From the NCBI RefSeq assembly GCF_964026495.1, contig NZ_OZ032148.1:1-64000 (forward strand): 64,000 nucleotides of DNA, written 5' to 3'. Below, piece after piece: positions 31,934-40,170 of the stretch; the stretch's first letter is position 1, and each line of letters opens with the position of its first letter. The position numbers and the translations under genes were made by a program. The notes under the pieces are model-generated. The model had not been told where the DNA came from. It was given only the letters and a program-made list of their open reading frames with translations, and searched no databases. This stretch comes from Arsenophonus sp964026495. Its GTDB lineage: Bacteria; Pseudomonadota; Gammaproteobacteria; Enterobacterales; Enterobacteriaceae.

Positions 31934-32893
31934 TTATTTTTTCAATTGTATTTTTATAATAGAGTGATTATAACTTTTAGTTATAATAAGTTCTGCTTTT
32001 TCTTTTGTAGGTATAATATTTTTTTCTAAATTAATTTTATTAATTTTTTCCCATATGGCTTGAGCTATTTTTGTTATTTCTTTTTTGTTTAATCTTGAAT
32101 AATTGTAAAAATAAGATTTTGAATTAGAGAATGCTTTTTGACAAAATCTTAAAAATCTTTTTATATACCACTTTCTTAATAAATTTTCTGGAGCATCAAC
32201 ATAAATTGAAAAATCAAGAAAATCTGAAACCAAAAGATGATTTGATTTATGTCGGCAATTTGTATTATTTTGTAAAATATTTAAACCTTCTAAAATAAGT
32301 ACATCTGGTCGATGGATAATTTTTTTTTTATTTGGAATAATATCATAAACAAAATGTGAATATATTGGAGCTGTCACTTTTGTGATTCCTGATTTTATTT
32401 CAGTTATAAATTTTATTAATTTATGCATGTCATAAGATTGAGGAAATCCCTTTTTATGCATTAATCCTTTATCTTGCAGGGTTTTATTTGGATATAAAAA
32501 ACTATCTGTTGTTATAAGTTCAACTCTATGATGTAGAGGTTCACTACTTAATAATTTTTTTAATAAATTAGCAGTTGTACTTTTTCCAACTGCAACACTT
32601 CCTACTATACCAATAACATAAGGTATTTTATTCATATTAGTAGTATCTGATGTTTTTTTTAAAAAACTCTTTTGATGTAAATTTAAACTTATATAAAAAT
32701 TAAGTAGTTCTGTAATAGGAATATAAATTGTGTTGATTTCTTTCATTTGAATTTTATAATTTATTCCTTGAAATTGTAATGATTCTTTGTTTTTTTTTGA
32801 AAGTTGAATTGGGAGTGTTTTACAAAATATCATCCAATTTTCAGGATTAAATTCTAGATAAGTTTCTATTGAAAATTTTTCTTTTTTTTTCAT
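31934..32893 (-). CDS. coaA: pantothenate kinase (type I, CoaA)
   Basis: CoaA phosphorylates pantothenate, the first step of coenzyme A synthesis. It is 319 aa (E. coli 316). The P-loop is GSVAVGKST (near residue 97), followed by DSFLYPN, the SYD motif GFPQSYD, and LILEGLNILQ, all type I CoaA signatures. No clear Shine-Dalgarno precedes the ATG. It is convergent with birA (22 bp apart), the same gene order as E. coli murB-birA-coaA. It suggests that pantothenate is taken up or made elsewhere. Confidence 0.95.
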   Translation of the reverse strand: MKKKEKFSIETYLEFNPENWMIFCKTLPIQLSKKNKESLQFQGINYKIQMKEINTIYIPITELLNFYISLNLHQKSFLKKTSDTTNMNKIPYVIGIVGSVAVGKSTTANLLKKLLSSEPLHHRVELITTDSFLYPNKTLQDKGLMHKKGFPQSYDMHKLIKFITEIKSGITKVTAPIYSHFVYDIIPNKKKIIHRPDVLILEGLNILQNNTNCRHKSNHLLVSDFLDFSIYVDAPENLLRKWYIKRFLRFCQKAFSNSKSYFYNYSRLNKKEITKIAQAIWEKINKINLEKNIIPTKEKAELIITKSYNHSIIKIQLKK

Positions 32894-33313
32894 AAGTCAA
32901 TATATTTTATTGTTAAAAAATGTTTGTGATTATTTATAAAAAATAAAATTTTTAAGAATTTTTATATTTTAAATTTATTTTTATTATTTTTTATTTGATA
33001 ATATTTAATTTTACATTAATTTTTTTTTATTATTTAAGATAATAAAAAATTATTTTATTTATTTAAAATAAAAAGTATTATCATAAATAATTTCATTATT
33101 TATAAATAATTTTTTCTAAATAAAAATAAAAAACATTATAAAATATAATAAAAATTATTTTAATTTTTGTATTGCAAATTATATTTTTTCTAATTAAAAT
33201 AAAAAAACTAATATTATTTATATGTCATAAATAGTAATATTAATAAGCAACATTAATCTTTTTTAGGTTTCAGTTATTATATAAGTTTTATGTAAGATTA
33301 GATATTTTAAAAT
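32894..33313. other. coaA-tRNA-Tyr spacer
   Basis: About 420 bp of A+T with no open frame of interest. It must contain the tRNA-Tyr promoter and the coaA promoter in divergent orientation; several TATAAT-like strings occur, and none can be preferred. In E. coli thrU precedes tyrU here; thrU is absent. Confidence 0.55.
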
Positions 33314-33398
33314 GGTGGGATTCCCGAGTGGTTAAAGGGAGCAGACTGTAAATCTGCCGTCATAGACTTCGAAGGTTCGAATCCTTCTCCCACCACCA
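33314..33398 (+). tRNA. tyrU: tRNA-Tyr (GTA)
   Basis: An 85-nt class II tRNA beginning GGTGGGATTCCCGAGTGG, anticodon GTA in CTGTAAA, with a variable arm, ending CACCACCA with encoded CCA. It is very close to E. coli tyrU and is the first of a three-tRNA group in E. coli order. Confidence 0.97.
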
Positions 33399-33408
33399 TT
33401 ATAAACTT

Positions 33409-33456
33409 AATTGTTATTCATTGTAAATTTATATAAATTTACAATGAATAACAATT
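33409..33456. repeat. 48-bp perfect palindrome between tRNA-Tyr and tRNA-Gly
   Basis: The sequence reads identically on both strands over 48 bp; each arm is AATTGTTATTCATTGTAAAT plus TTTA, and the centre is ATAT-rich. It starts 10 bp after tRNA-Tyr. In RNA it would fold into a hairpin of over 20 bp. It may mark a terminator or a tRNA 3' processing structure. Confidence 0.85.
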
Positions 33457-33540
33457 ATAAATATGAATATATTATTAATTAATTGTAAAAAGTATAATAT
33501 TTTAATTAATTAATTAAAATAAAAGTAAAAATTTATTTTT

Positions 33541-33615
33541 GCGGGTATCGTATAATGGTTATTATTTCAGCCTTCCAAGCTGATAATGCGGGTTCGATTC
33601 CCGCTGCCCGCTCCA
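33541..33615 (+). tRNA. glyT: tRNA-Gly (TCC)
   Basis: A 75-nt gene beginning GCGGGTATCGTATAATGG, anticodon TCC in CTTCCAA, ending GCCCGCTCCA with encoded CCA. Nearly the same as E. coli glyT. Confidence 0.97.
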
Positions 33616-33652
33616 GAAAATGTATAAAAATAATATTTTTCTAATATAATTT

Positions 33653-33730
33653 GCTGATATAGCTCAATAAGGTTAGAGCACATCCTTGGTAAGGATGAGG
33701 TCGGTGGTTCGAATCTGCCTATCAGCATCA
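33653..33730 (+). tRNA. thrT: tRNA-Thr (GGT) with encoded TCA 3' end
   Basis: The acceptor arms GCTGATA and TATCAGC pair fully; the anticodon is GGT in TTGGTAA. The T arm GGTGG/CTGCC pairs with two G-U wobbles and the D loop is slightly longer than in E. coli thrT. After the discriminator A, the gene encodes TCA instead of CCA, so the mature end would need trimming and CCA addition. The other four tRNA genes in the window encode CCA. Confidence 0.93.
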
Positions 33731-34818
33731 CATTTTTTTTAGAATTAAAAATTTTTAAAAATTAAACAAAAAATATTTTTTCTATATTTTTATATTGCTC
33801 TATTTTTTATATTTTTTATTTTTATACAACTTTAATAATTCTTATCTTAACAAAAAATTATTAATATATAAAAAACTATATAAAAATTATATTTTTTTAA
33901 AAAAAAGATTATTTTTGCAAGTTTTTATCAGAATTTTTATAATTTTTGTGAAAAATTTTATATTAATATTCGATTTTTTATATTGATAAAGACAAAATTA
34001 TTTTAATGATATAAAAAACATATAGCTGTTTTTGTCATAAAAAATTTGATATTTAAACTAATGAAAGGAAGAATTAATCATTGATAAAAAAAGATAACAA
34101 AAAAATAATAAAATTAAAAATATAAAACATGTTTTTATAAAACATAAAAAATATTAATTATTTTTAATAAAAATTGTTGTTAATAAAATTTATTAAAAAT
34201 ACTAACAATAGTATTTATTTAGAATTTTATACTGATTTAATTAATAGATAGACATTAAAAATGAATTAAATAAATTAATAATAGATATGATAAAATCCAA
34301 TATTATCTAATCACTTTTGATTTGCAAATAAAATATGTTATATAATTGTTAAAAATAAATATGTATTAAAAAATAATATATTATATTTGATGTTTTTTAT
34401 GAAAATTTTATCAAAATTATTTGATAAACATATTATTTTATTAATTAATATGGATACAGTTTTTTGTTTTTTGATAAAATAATTAGTTCATTGATTAATT
34501 TTTTGGTTTAATAAATATTTTTACCTGTTATAATGAATGATAAATTTTATGAATCATGCAAATTTATAATGATGTAATTATAAAAAGTTTTGAATATAAA
34601 GAATATTATGGTTATTTTTGTATTTTTATGAATAAAAAGATAATTTTTTAATTTTAATTTTTATATAATGCAATTTACTTTTGTATCAGTATTTGAAATT
34701 TTAAAAAATATTAATCAATTTCTAAATTTTTAAAAAGTAAGTTCATAATATTTCTTATATTAATTTTTTTATGAATTTATTATTGGTAAATAATAAAATT
34801 TGATCTAAAATCTATAAC
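33731..34818. other. gene-free spacer at the expected tuf position
   Basis: In E. coli tufB follows thrT, and tufA with fusA precedes the S10 operon. Here nearly 1.1 kb of A+T joins thrT directly to the S10 promoter region, with no EF-Tu motif (such as GHVDHGKT) in any frame. An inverted repeat of 12 bp arms lies around 34160-34200. The 63-codon frame at 33795-33986 looks like chance. Confidence 0.7.
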
Positions 34819-34846
34819 TTGCTCTTATTTTGTAATTGCGTATAAT
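34819..34846 (+). promoter_or_regulatory. candidate S10 operon promoter
   Basis: TTGCTC, 16 bp, then a perfect TATAAT at 34841-34846. Transcription would start near 34853, giving a leader of about 187 nt before rpsJ; the E. coli S10 leader is about 172 nt. Confidence 0.55.
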
Positions 34847-34852
34847 AATTTT

Positions 34853-35039
34853 TGCTTTTATTTCAAAAAGTATATTTGTGAAAATTTATAAAAATTATCT
34901 ATGACAGTTAAAACTGTATTTTAATAACCTCTGTTGTTTTTAAATAGGTTATTATAGTAATAATTCTACTTCTCTCCTATCAACTATAAATGGTTAATAG
35001 GAATAATTTTATATTGTGAATAGTTGGAGTTCTGGTCTT
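34853..35039 (+). promoter_or_regulatory. S10 operon leader with three hairpins
   Basis: Three potential hairpins are visible: ACAGTT/AACTGT (34904-34917), AATAACCT/AGGTTATT (34923-34953), and CCTATCAAC/GTTAATAGG (34976-35001, one mismatch). The end TTGGAGTTCTGGTCTTATG closely matches the E. coli rpsJ initiation region. In E. coli, L4 binds this leader to repress the operon; that this is kept here is an inference. Confidence 0.5.
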
Positions 35040-35351
35040 ATGCAGAACCAAAGAATCCGTATTAGGTTAAAAGCTTTTGATCATCGTTTAATTGATCAAT
35101 CCACTGTTGAAATTGTTGAAACTGCTAAAAGAACTGGTGCTCAAGTGCGTGGTCCAATCCCATTGCCTACACGTAAAGAACGTTTTACAGTTCTTATTTC
35201 ACCTCATGTAAATAAAGATGCACGTGATCAGTATGAAATTCGTACTCATAAACGTTTAGTTGACATAGTAGAACCAACTGAAAAAACTGTTGATGCTCTG
35301 ATGCGTTTAGATTTGGCGGCAGGTGTAGATGTACAAATTAGCTTAGGTTAA
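35040..35351 (+). CDS. rpsJ: 30S ribosomal protein S10
   Basis: ATG at 35040 gives 103 aa, the E. coli length, starting MQNQRIRIRLKAFDHRLIDQ; upstream in-frame codons belong to the ribosome-binding leader (TTGGAG at 35023-35028). S10 is a 30S head protein and also (as NusE) partners NusB on boxA, elements of which are kept in the rrn operon here. First gene of the S10 operon. Confidence 0.97.
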   Translation: MQNQRIRIRLKAFDHRLIDQSTVEIVETAKRTGAQVRGPIPLPTRKERFTVLISPHVNKDARDQYEIRTHKRLVDIVEPTEKTVDALMRLDLAAGVDVQISLG

Positions 35352-35406
35352 ATTATCTTAAGTTGAAAAAAAGTTGTGCATAAAAGTAATTAAGAGGTTA
35401 AAACAA

Positions 35407-36036
35407 ATGATTGGTTTAATCGGAAAAAAAATAGGAATGACACGTATTTTTAGTGAGAATGGTATCTCTATTCCTGTGACTGTTATCCAAATCGAAAATA
35501 ATAGAGTAACTCAAATTAAAAGTTTAGAAAAAGAAGGTTATAATGCAATTCAAGTTACTACAGGTAATAAAAAAGCTAGTCGGTTAAAAAAACCCGAGGT
35601 TGGACATTTTGCTAAAGCTGGTGTTGAAGCCGGTAGAGTTTTACGTGAATTTAAAGTAAATTCAAGTGAAGAATTTGTTTTAGGTCAAACGATTACTATC
35701 GATTTTTTTTCTAATATGAAAAAAGTAGATGTTGTTGGTATTTCAAAAGGAAAAGGTTTTTCTGGAACAGTAAAACGTTGGAATTTTCATACTCAAGATG
35801 CTAGTCATGGTAATTCATTATCACATCGTGTTCCTGGTTCTATTGGTCAAAATCAAACTCCTGGTAAAGTATTTAAAGGTAAAAAAATGGCAGGTCAATT
35901 AGGTAATGAGCGTGTAACAATTCAAAGTTTATCTGTAATACGGATTGATTCTGCACGTAATTTATTATTAGTGAAAGGTGGTATTCCAGGTGCTATCGGT
36001 AGTAATGTCATTGTAAAAAAAGCAATTAAATCATAA
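35407..36036 (+). CDS. rplC: 50S ribosomal protein L3
   Basis: ATG at 35407 after AGAGGTTAAA gives 209 aa, as in E. coli, beginning MIGLIGKKIGMTRIFSENG. An upstream ATG at 35374 precedes the ribosome site and is rejected. The long loop reaching the peptidyl transferase centre is kept, including NSLSHRVPGSIGQNQTPGKV; the glutamine methylated by PrmB in E. coli lies in this segment. Second gene of the S10 operon. Confidence 0.97.
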   Translation: MIGLIGKKIGMTRIFSENGISIPVTVIQIENNRVTQIKSLEKEGYNAIQVTTGNKKASRLKKPEVGHFAKAGVEAGRVLREFKVNSSEEFVLGQTITIDFFSNMKKVDVVGISKGKGFSGTVKRWNFHTQDASHGNSLSHRVPGSIGQNQTPGKVFKGKKMAGQLGNERVTIQSLSVIRIDSARNLLLVKGGIPGAIGSNVIVKKAIKS

Positions 36037-36053
36037 ATGTCTAGGAAATAGTA

Positions 36054-36659
36054 ATGGAATTGGTAATAAAAGATGAAAAAAGTACGCTGCTTGTTTCTGA
36101 AACTATCTTCGGACTTAATTTTAATGAATCATTGATTCATCAGGTAATTGTTGCTTATTTAGCTGGTGCTCGTCAAGGTACTAGATCTCAGAAAAATCGT
36201 TCTGAAGTCTCAGGTTCTGGCAAAAAACCCTGGCGTCAAAAAGGCACTGGTCGTGCACGTGCTGGTTCAATAAGAAGTCCAATTTGGCGTTCTGGTGCAA
36301 TGGCTTTTGCTAATAAACCCCAGGATCATAGTCAAAAAGTAAATAAAAAAATGTATCGAGCTGCTTTGAGAAGTATTTTTTCTGAACTATTGCGTCAAAA
36401 CCGTTTAATTGTTGTCCAAAAATTTATGCTAGCGGAACCAAAAACTAAAATTTTACTGCAAAAATTAAAAGATATGACTTTATATAATGTTTTGATTATT
36501 ACGCATAATGTTGATAAAAATTTATTTTTAGCAGCGCGGAATTTATATAAAGTTAATATTTGTGATGTAATAAACATTGATCCTGTTAGCTTAATTTCTT
36601 TTGACAATGTCATTATAACTGTTGATGCAGTAAAAAAAACTGAAGAGATACTGGCATGA
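36054..36659 (+). CDS. rplD: 50S ribosomal protein L4
   Basis: The protein is 201 aa, equal to E. coli. Its extended loop with GARQGTRSQKNRSEVSGSGK lines the exit tunnel. In E. coli L4 also represses the S10 operon through its leader, and the leader hairpins upstream of rpsJ leave that possible here. The stop overlaps rplW by 4 bp (ATGA), coupling their translation. Confidence 0.97.
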   Translation: MELVIKDEKSTLLVSETIFGLNFNESLIHQVIVAYLAGARQGTRSQKNRSEVSGSGKKPWRQKGTGRARAGSIRSPIWRSGAMAFANKPQDHSQKVNKKMYRAALRSIFSELLRQNRLIVVQKFMLAEPKTKILLQKLKDMTLYNVLIITHNVDKNLFLAARNLYKVNICDVINIDPVSLISFDNVIITVDAVKKTEEILA

Positions 36660-36961
36660 CTCGTGAAGAATTGTTATTAAAAATATTATGTGGACCACAT
36701 ATGTCTGAAAAAGCTTCTACAGCAATAAAGAGAAATAATACTATTGTTCTTAAAGTTGCTAGAGATGCTACAAAATCAAAAATAAAAAATGCAATACATA
36801 AAATATTTGAAGTTGAAGTAAAAAATGTAAATACTTTATTAGTTAAGGGAAAAATGAAAGTTCATTCTCAAAAAAAAAGAGGTCGTAAAAATTCTTGGAA
36901 AAAGGCTTATGTTACTTTAAAAGAAGGACAAAAAATTGACTTTATTGGCACTACGCAGTAA
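36656..36961 (+). CDS. rplW: 50S ribosomal protein L23
   Basis: The protein is 101 aa (E. coli 100) and starts MTREELLLKILCGPHMSEKA. L23 sits at the tunnel exit and is the docking site for trigger factor and SRP. The C-terminal SWKKAYVTLKEGQKIDFIG is well kept. It overlaps rplD by 4 bp. Confidence 0.97.
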   Translation: MTREELLLKILCGPHMSEKASTAIKRNNTIVLKVARDATKSKIKNAIHKIFEVEVKNVNTLLVKGKMKVHSQKKRGRKNSWKKAYVTLKEGQKIDFIGTTQ

Positions 36962-36982
36962 ACGGGAGGAATATAAAAAGTT

Positions 36983-37807
36983 ATGGTAGTTGTTAAATGC
37001 AAACCTACATCTCCTGGTCGTCGCCATGTAGTCAAAGTTGTTAACCCTGAATTGTATAAGGGTAAGTCTTATGCTCCATTATTACAAAAAAATAAAAAAA
37101 CCGGTGGACGTAATAACAATGGACGTATTACTACACGTCATATTGGTGGTGGTCATAAACAACATTATCGTTTGATAGATTTTAAGCGAAAAAAAGATGG
37201 TATTGCAAGTATTGTTGAACGAATAGAATATGATCCAAATCGTTCTGCAAATATTGCATTACTTTTATATAAAGACGGAGAGCGTCGTTATATTTTGGCA
37301 CCAAAAAATTTAAAAATTGGCGATATTATTGAATCAGGCAAAAATGCAGCAATTAAAATAGGTAATAGTTTGCCTATGTGTAATATTCCAATAGGTTCAA
37401 TTGTTCATAATGTTGAATTAAAACCAGGTAAAGGTGGACAGTTAGCCCGTGCAGCTGGTGCTTACATGCAAATTATTGCAAGAGAAAATAGTTATGTCAC
37501 TGTTCGTTTGCGTTCTGGAGAAATGAGAAAAATATTTTCTGATTGTCGTGCTACATTAGGTGAAGTGGGTAATGTAGAACATATGCTACGTATTTTTGGT
37601 AAGGCAGGTGCTAATCGTTGGCGTGGTATTCGTCCTAAAGTTCGTGGTACAGCCATGAATCCAGTAGATCATCCTCATGGCGGTGGTGAAGGTCGTAATT
37701 TTGGTAAACATCCTGTAACTCCATGGGGGATACAAACAAAAGGAAAAAAAACCAGAAGAAACAAACGTACTGATAAATATATAATACATCACCGTTCTGA
37801 TAAATAA
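36983..37807 (+). CDS. rplB: 50S ribosomal protein L2
   Basis: At 274 aa (E. coli 273), L2 is needed for subunit joining and peptidyl transfer. The core HPHGGGEGRNFGKHPVTPWG with the critical histidine is unchanged, and so is the N-terminal VVKCKPTSPGRRHVVKVVNP. A GGGAGGAA ribosome site precedes the ATG. The C-terminal tail is slightly altered (YIIHHRSDK). Confidence 0.97.
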   Translation: MVVVKCKPTSPGRRHVVKVVNPELYKGKSYAPLLQKNKKTGGRNNNGRITTRHIGGGHKQHYRLIDFKRKKDGIASIVERIEYDPNRSANIALLLYKDGERRYILAPKNLKIGDIIESGKNAAIKIGNSLPMCNIPIGSIVHNVELKPGKGGQLARAAGAYMQIIARENSYVTVRLRSGEMRKIFSDCRATLGEVGNVEHMLRIFGKAGANRWRGIRPKVRGTAMNPVDHPHGGGEGRNFGKHPVTPWGIQTKGKKTRRNKRTDKYIIHHRSDK

Positions 37808-37825
37808 TTAGAGAGGATAAAAATT

Positions 37826-38104
37826 ATGCCACGTTCTCTTAAAAAAGGCCCTTTTATTGATGTACACTTATTAAAAAAGGTAGAAAAAGCATTAAAAAAT
37901 GGTGATAAAAAACCAATGAAAACTTGGTCACGTCGATCAACCATTTTTCCTAACATGATCGGGTTAACTATAGCTGTTCATAATGGTCGTCAACATATTC
38001 CAGTATATGTTACTGATGATATGGTCGGTCATAAGTTAGGTGAGTTTTCACCTACTCGTACCTATCGTGGTCATGTAGCTGACAAAAAAGTAAAAAAACG
38101 CTAA
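37826..38104 (+). CDS. rpsS: 30S ribosomal protein S19
   Basis: The protein is 92 aa, equal to E. coli, beginning MPRSLKKGPFIDVHLLKKVE. It binds 16S rRNA in the head near the A site. The RNA-binding HNGRQHIPVYVTDDMVGHKLGEF segment is intact. Preceded by a GAGAGGA site and 18 bp after rplB. Confidence 0.97.
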   Translation: MPRSLKKGPFIDVHLLKKVEKALKNGDKKPMKTWSRRSTIFPNMIGLTIAVHNGRQHIPVYVTDDMVGHKLGEFSPTRTYRGHVADKKVKKR

Positions 38105-38116
38105 AGGTATAAAACA

Positions 38117-38449
38117 ATGGAAACTATTGCCATGCACCGTTATGCTCGCTCTTCTGCTCAGAAAATTCGTTTAGTAGCAGATTTAATTCGTGGCAAAAAA
38201 GTATTTCAAGCTATTGAAATTTTAAATTATACTAATAAAAAAGCTGCTAGTTTAGTAAAAAAAGTTCTTGAGTCTGCTATTGCAAATGCTGAACATAACG
38301 ATGGTGCTGATATTGATGATTTAAAAGTAAAAAAAATTTTTGTGAATGAAGGTTCTACAATGAAACGCATTATGCCTCGTGCTAAAGGAAGAGCTGATCG
38401 TATTTTAAAACGTACCAGCCATATTACTGTAGTGGTGTCTGATAAATAA
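38117..38449 (+). CDS. rplV: 50S ribosomal protein L22
   Basis: The protein is 110 aa, equal to E. coli. Its beta hairpin (MKRIMPRAKGRADRILKRTSH) reaches the exit-tunnel constriction and is conserved. It lies 12 bp after rpsS and 25 bp before rpsC in the S10 operon. Confidence 0.97.
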   Translation: METIAMHRYARSSAQKIRLVADLIRGKKVFQAIEILNYTNKKAASLVKKVLESAIANAEHNDGADIDDLKVKKIFVNEGSTMKRIMPRAKGRADRILKRTSHITVVVSDK

Positions 38450-38474
38450 GGCACTTTTTTGGAGAGAATTAGCA

Positions 38475-39221
38475 ATGGGTCAAAAAGTACATCCTAATGG
38501 ACTGCGGTTAGGTATCATCAAACATTGGAATTCTACTTGGTATGCAAATACAAAAGAATTTGCTGATAACCTAAATAGTGATTTTCAAGTACGTAAATAT
38601 TTAAATAAAGAATTAGCAAAAGCGTCTATTTCACGTATTGAAATAGAACGTCCTGCAAAGAGTATTCGTGTAACTATTCATACTGCTCGTCCTGGTATTG
38701 TTATAGGTAAAAAAGGTGAAGATGTTGAAAAATTACGTAAAAGAGTATCTGATATTACTGGAGTACCAGCACAAATTAATATTTCTGAAGTACGTAGACC
38801 CGAATTAGATGCGAAATTAGTTGCTTATAGTATTGCTTTACAACTTGAACGACGTGTCATGTTCCGCCGAGCCATGAAACGTGCAGTGCAAAATGCTATT
38901 CGTTTAGGTGCAAAAGGTATAAAAGTAGAAGTTAGTGGCCGGTTAGGTGGTGCTGAAATTGCACGAACTGAATGGTATAGAGAAGGTCGTGTTCCATTAC
39001 ATACGTTGCGTGCAGAAATTGATTATAATATTGCTGAAGCAAAAACTACTTATGGTGTGCTTGGAGTAAAAGTTTGGATTTTTAAGGGTGAAATTTTAGG
39101 TGGTATGACTGTTTTAAAACAAGTGAAAAATTTATCATTCAAACTAAAAAATAACAATATGAAATCTACACGTAAGGAGAGTCGCGCGAATGTTACAACC
39201 AAAACGCACAAAATTTCGTAA
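38475..39221 (+). CDS. rpsC: 30S ribosomal protein S3, with C-terminal extension
   Basis: S3 forms part of the mRNA entry channel and has helicase-like activity. The KH domain signature GIVIGKKGEDVEKLRK and the VSGRLGGAEIARTEWYREGRVPLHTLRA segment are present. At 248 aa it is 15 residues longer than E. coli S3 (233). The normal stop, which in E. coli overlaps the rplP ribosome site, is missing. Translation instead runs through GGAGAGTCGC and 32 bp into rplP in another frame. The tail (NVTTKTHKIS) is thus a by-product of rplP coding sequence. Confidence 0.96.
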   Translation: MGQKVHPNGLRLGIIKHWNSTWYANTKEFADNLNSDFQVRKYLNKELAKASISRIEIERPAKSIRVTIHTARPGIVIGKKGEDVEKLRKRVSDITGVPAQINISEVRRPELDAKLVAYSIALQLERRVMFRRAMKRAVQNAIRLGAKGIKVEVSGRLGGAEIARTEWYREGRVPLHTLRAEIDYNIAEAKTTYGVLGVKVWIFKGEILGGMTVLKQVKNLSFKLKNNNMKSTRKESRANVTTKTHKIS

Positions 39222-39600
39222 GATGCAAAAAGGACGTAATCGTGGTTTTGCTAAAGGTACAGATATTAGTTTTGGTTCTTTTGGTATGAAAGCAGTAAAT
39301 CGTGGACGGATAACTGCACGTCAAATTGAATCAGCTCGTCGTGCTATGACACGCAGTGTTAAACGTGAAGGAAAAATTTGGATTCGTATATTTCCAGATA
39401 AACCTATTACTCAAAAACCACTTGAAGTTCGTATGGGGAAAGGTAAAGGTAATGTAGAATACTGGGTTGCTTTAGCTCAACCTGGAAAAATTCTTTATGA
39501 AATAGATGGGGTTTCGGAAAATTTAGCGCGTGAAGCATTTAAATTAGCTGCAGCAAAATTACCCATTAAAACTATTTTTGTAACCAAAACGGTAATGTAA
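39190..39600 (+). CDS. rplP: 50S ribosomal protein L16
   Basis: The protein is 136 aa, equal to E. coli, starting MLQPKRTKFRKMQKGRNRG. L16 contacts the A-site tRNA elbow. The ribosome site GGAGAGTCGC (39176-39185) is located inside the extended rpsC frame. Its stop shares one base with the rpmC start (TAATG). Confidence 0.97.
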   Translation: MLQPKRTKFRKMQKGRNRGFAKGTDISFGSFGMKAVNRGRITARQIESARRAMTRSVKREGKIWIRIFPDKPITQKPLEVRMGKGKGNVEYWVALAQPGKILYEIDGVSENLAREAFKLAAAKLPIKTIFVTKTVM

Positions 39601-39791
39601 TGAAAGCACAAGAATTACGAAAAAAAAATATTGAAGATTTAAAGATTGAACTGCTTCATTCAATGCGTGAAAAATTTAATTTGACTATGCAGTTAAGCAG
39701 TGGTCAGTTAAAACAATTTCATTTATTAAAACAAATACGTCGTCATATTGCACGGATTAAAACTTTGTTAACTGAAAAAGTGAGTGTATAA
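39600..39791 (+). CDS. rpmC: 50S ribosomal protein L29
   Basis: A 63-aa protein, equal to E. coli. It is a two-helix protein near the tunnel exit: MKAQELRKKNIEDLKIELL... with the conserved LRRHIARIKT-type segment (IRRHIARIKTLLTEK). It overlaps both neighbours by one base (TAATG junctions), as part of a tightly coupled gene set. Confidence 0.96.
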   Translation: MKAQELRKKNIEDLKIELLHSMREKFNLTMQLSSGQLKQFHLLKQIRRHIARIKTLLTEKVSV

Positions 39792-40045
39792 TGAGTGATA
39801 AAATTCGTATTTTACAAGGTGTTGTTATCAGTAATAAAATGCAAAAATCTATTGTTGTTGCCATTAAACGTATGGTAAAACATCCTTTATATGGTAAATT
39901 TATACGTCGTACTACTAAATTGCATGTACATGATGAAGACAATGAATGTAAAATTGGTGATTTAGTAGAAATACGTGAAAGTCGTCCAATATCAAAAACA
40001 AAATCATGGAAACTTATTCGTATTGTAGAAAAAAATATTCTTTAA
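39791..40045 (+). CDS. rpsQ: 30S ribosomal protein S17
   Basis: An 84-aa OB-fold protein, equal in length to E. coli. It binds 16S rRNA early in assembly. The segments GVVISNKMQKSIVVAIKR and KLHVHDEDNECKIGDLVEIRE are kept. It is the last gene of the S10 operon; a 125-bp spacer follows before rplN. Confidence 0.97.
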   Translation: MSDKIRILQGVVISNKMQKSIVVAIKRMVKHPLYGKFIRRTTKLHVHDEDNECKIGDLVEIRESRPISKTKSWKLIRIVEKNIL

Positions 40046-40170
40046 ATAAGATTTTTTGAATAAAATTTTTTTATTTAAAATGATTATATAAAATTAATAA
40101 TTTTATAATTTAAATAAAGGTTTGCAAAATTTTTAATTTGCTTAAAAAAATAATATGGAAAAAGTAATAT

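Noticed and set aside
33795..33986. 63-codon open frame after tRNA-Thr
   Set aside because: Low complexity of L, Y, F, K; no similarity to EF-Tu, which would be expected at this place.
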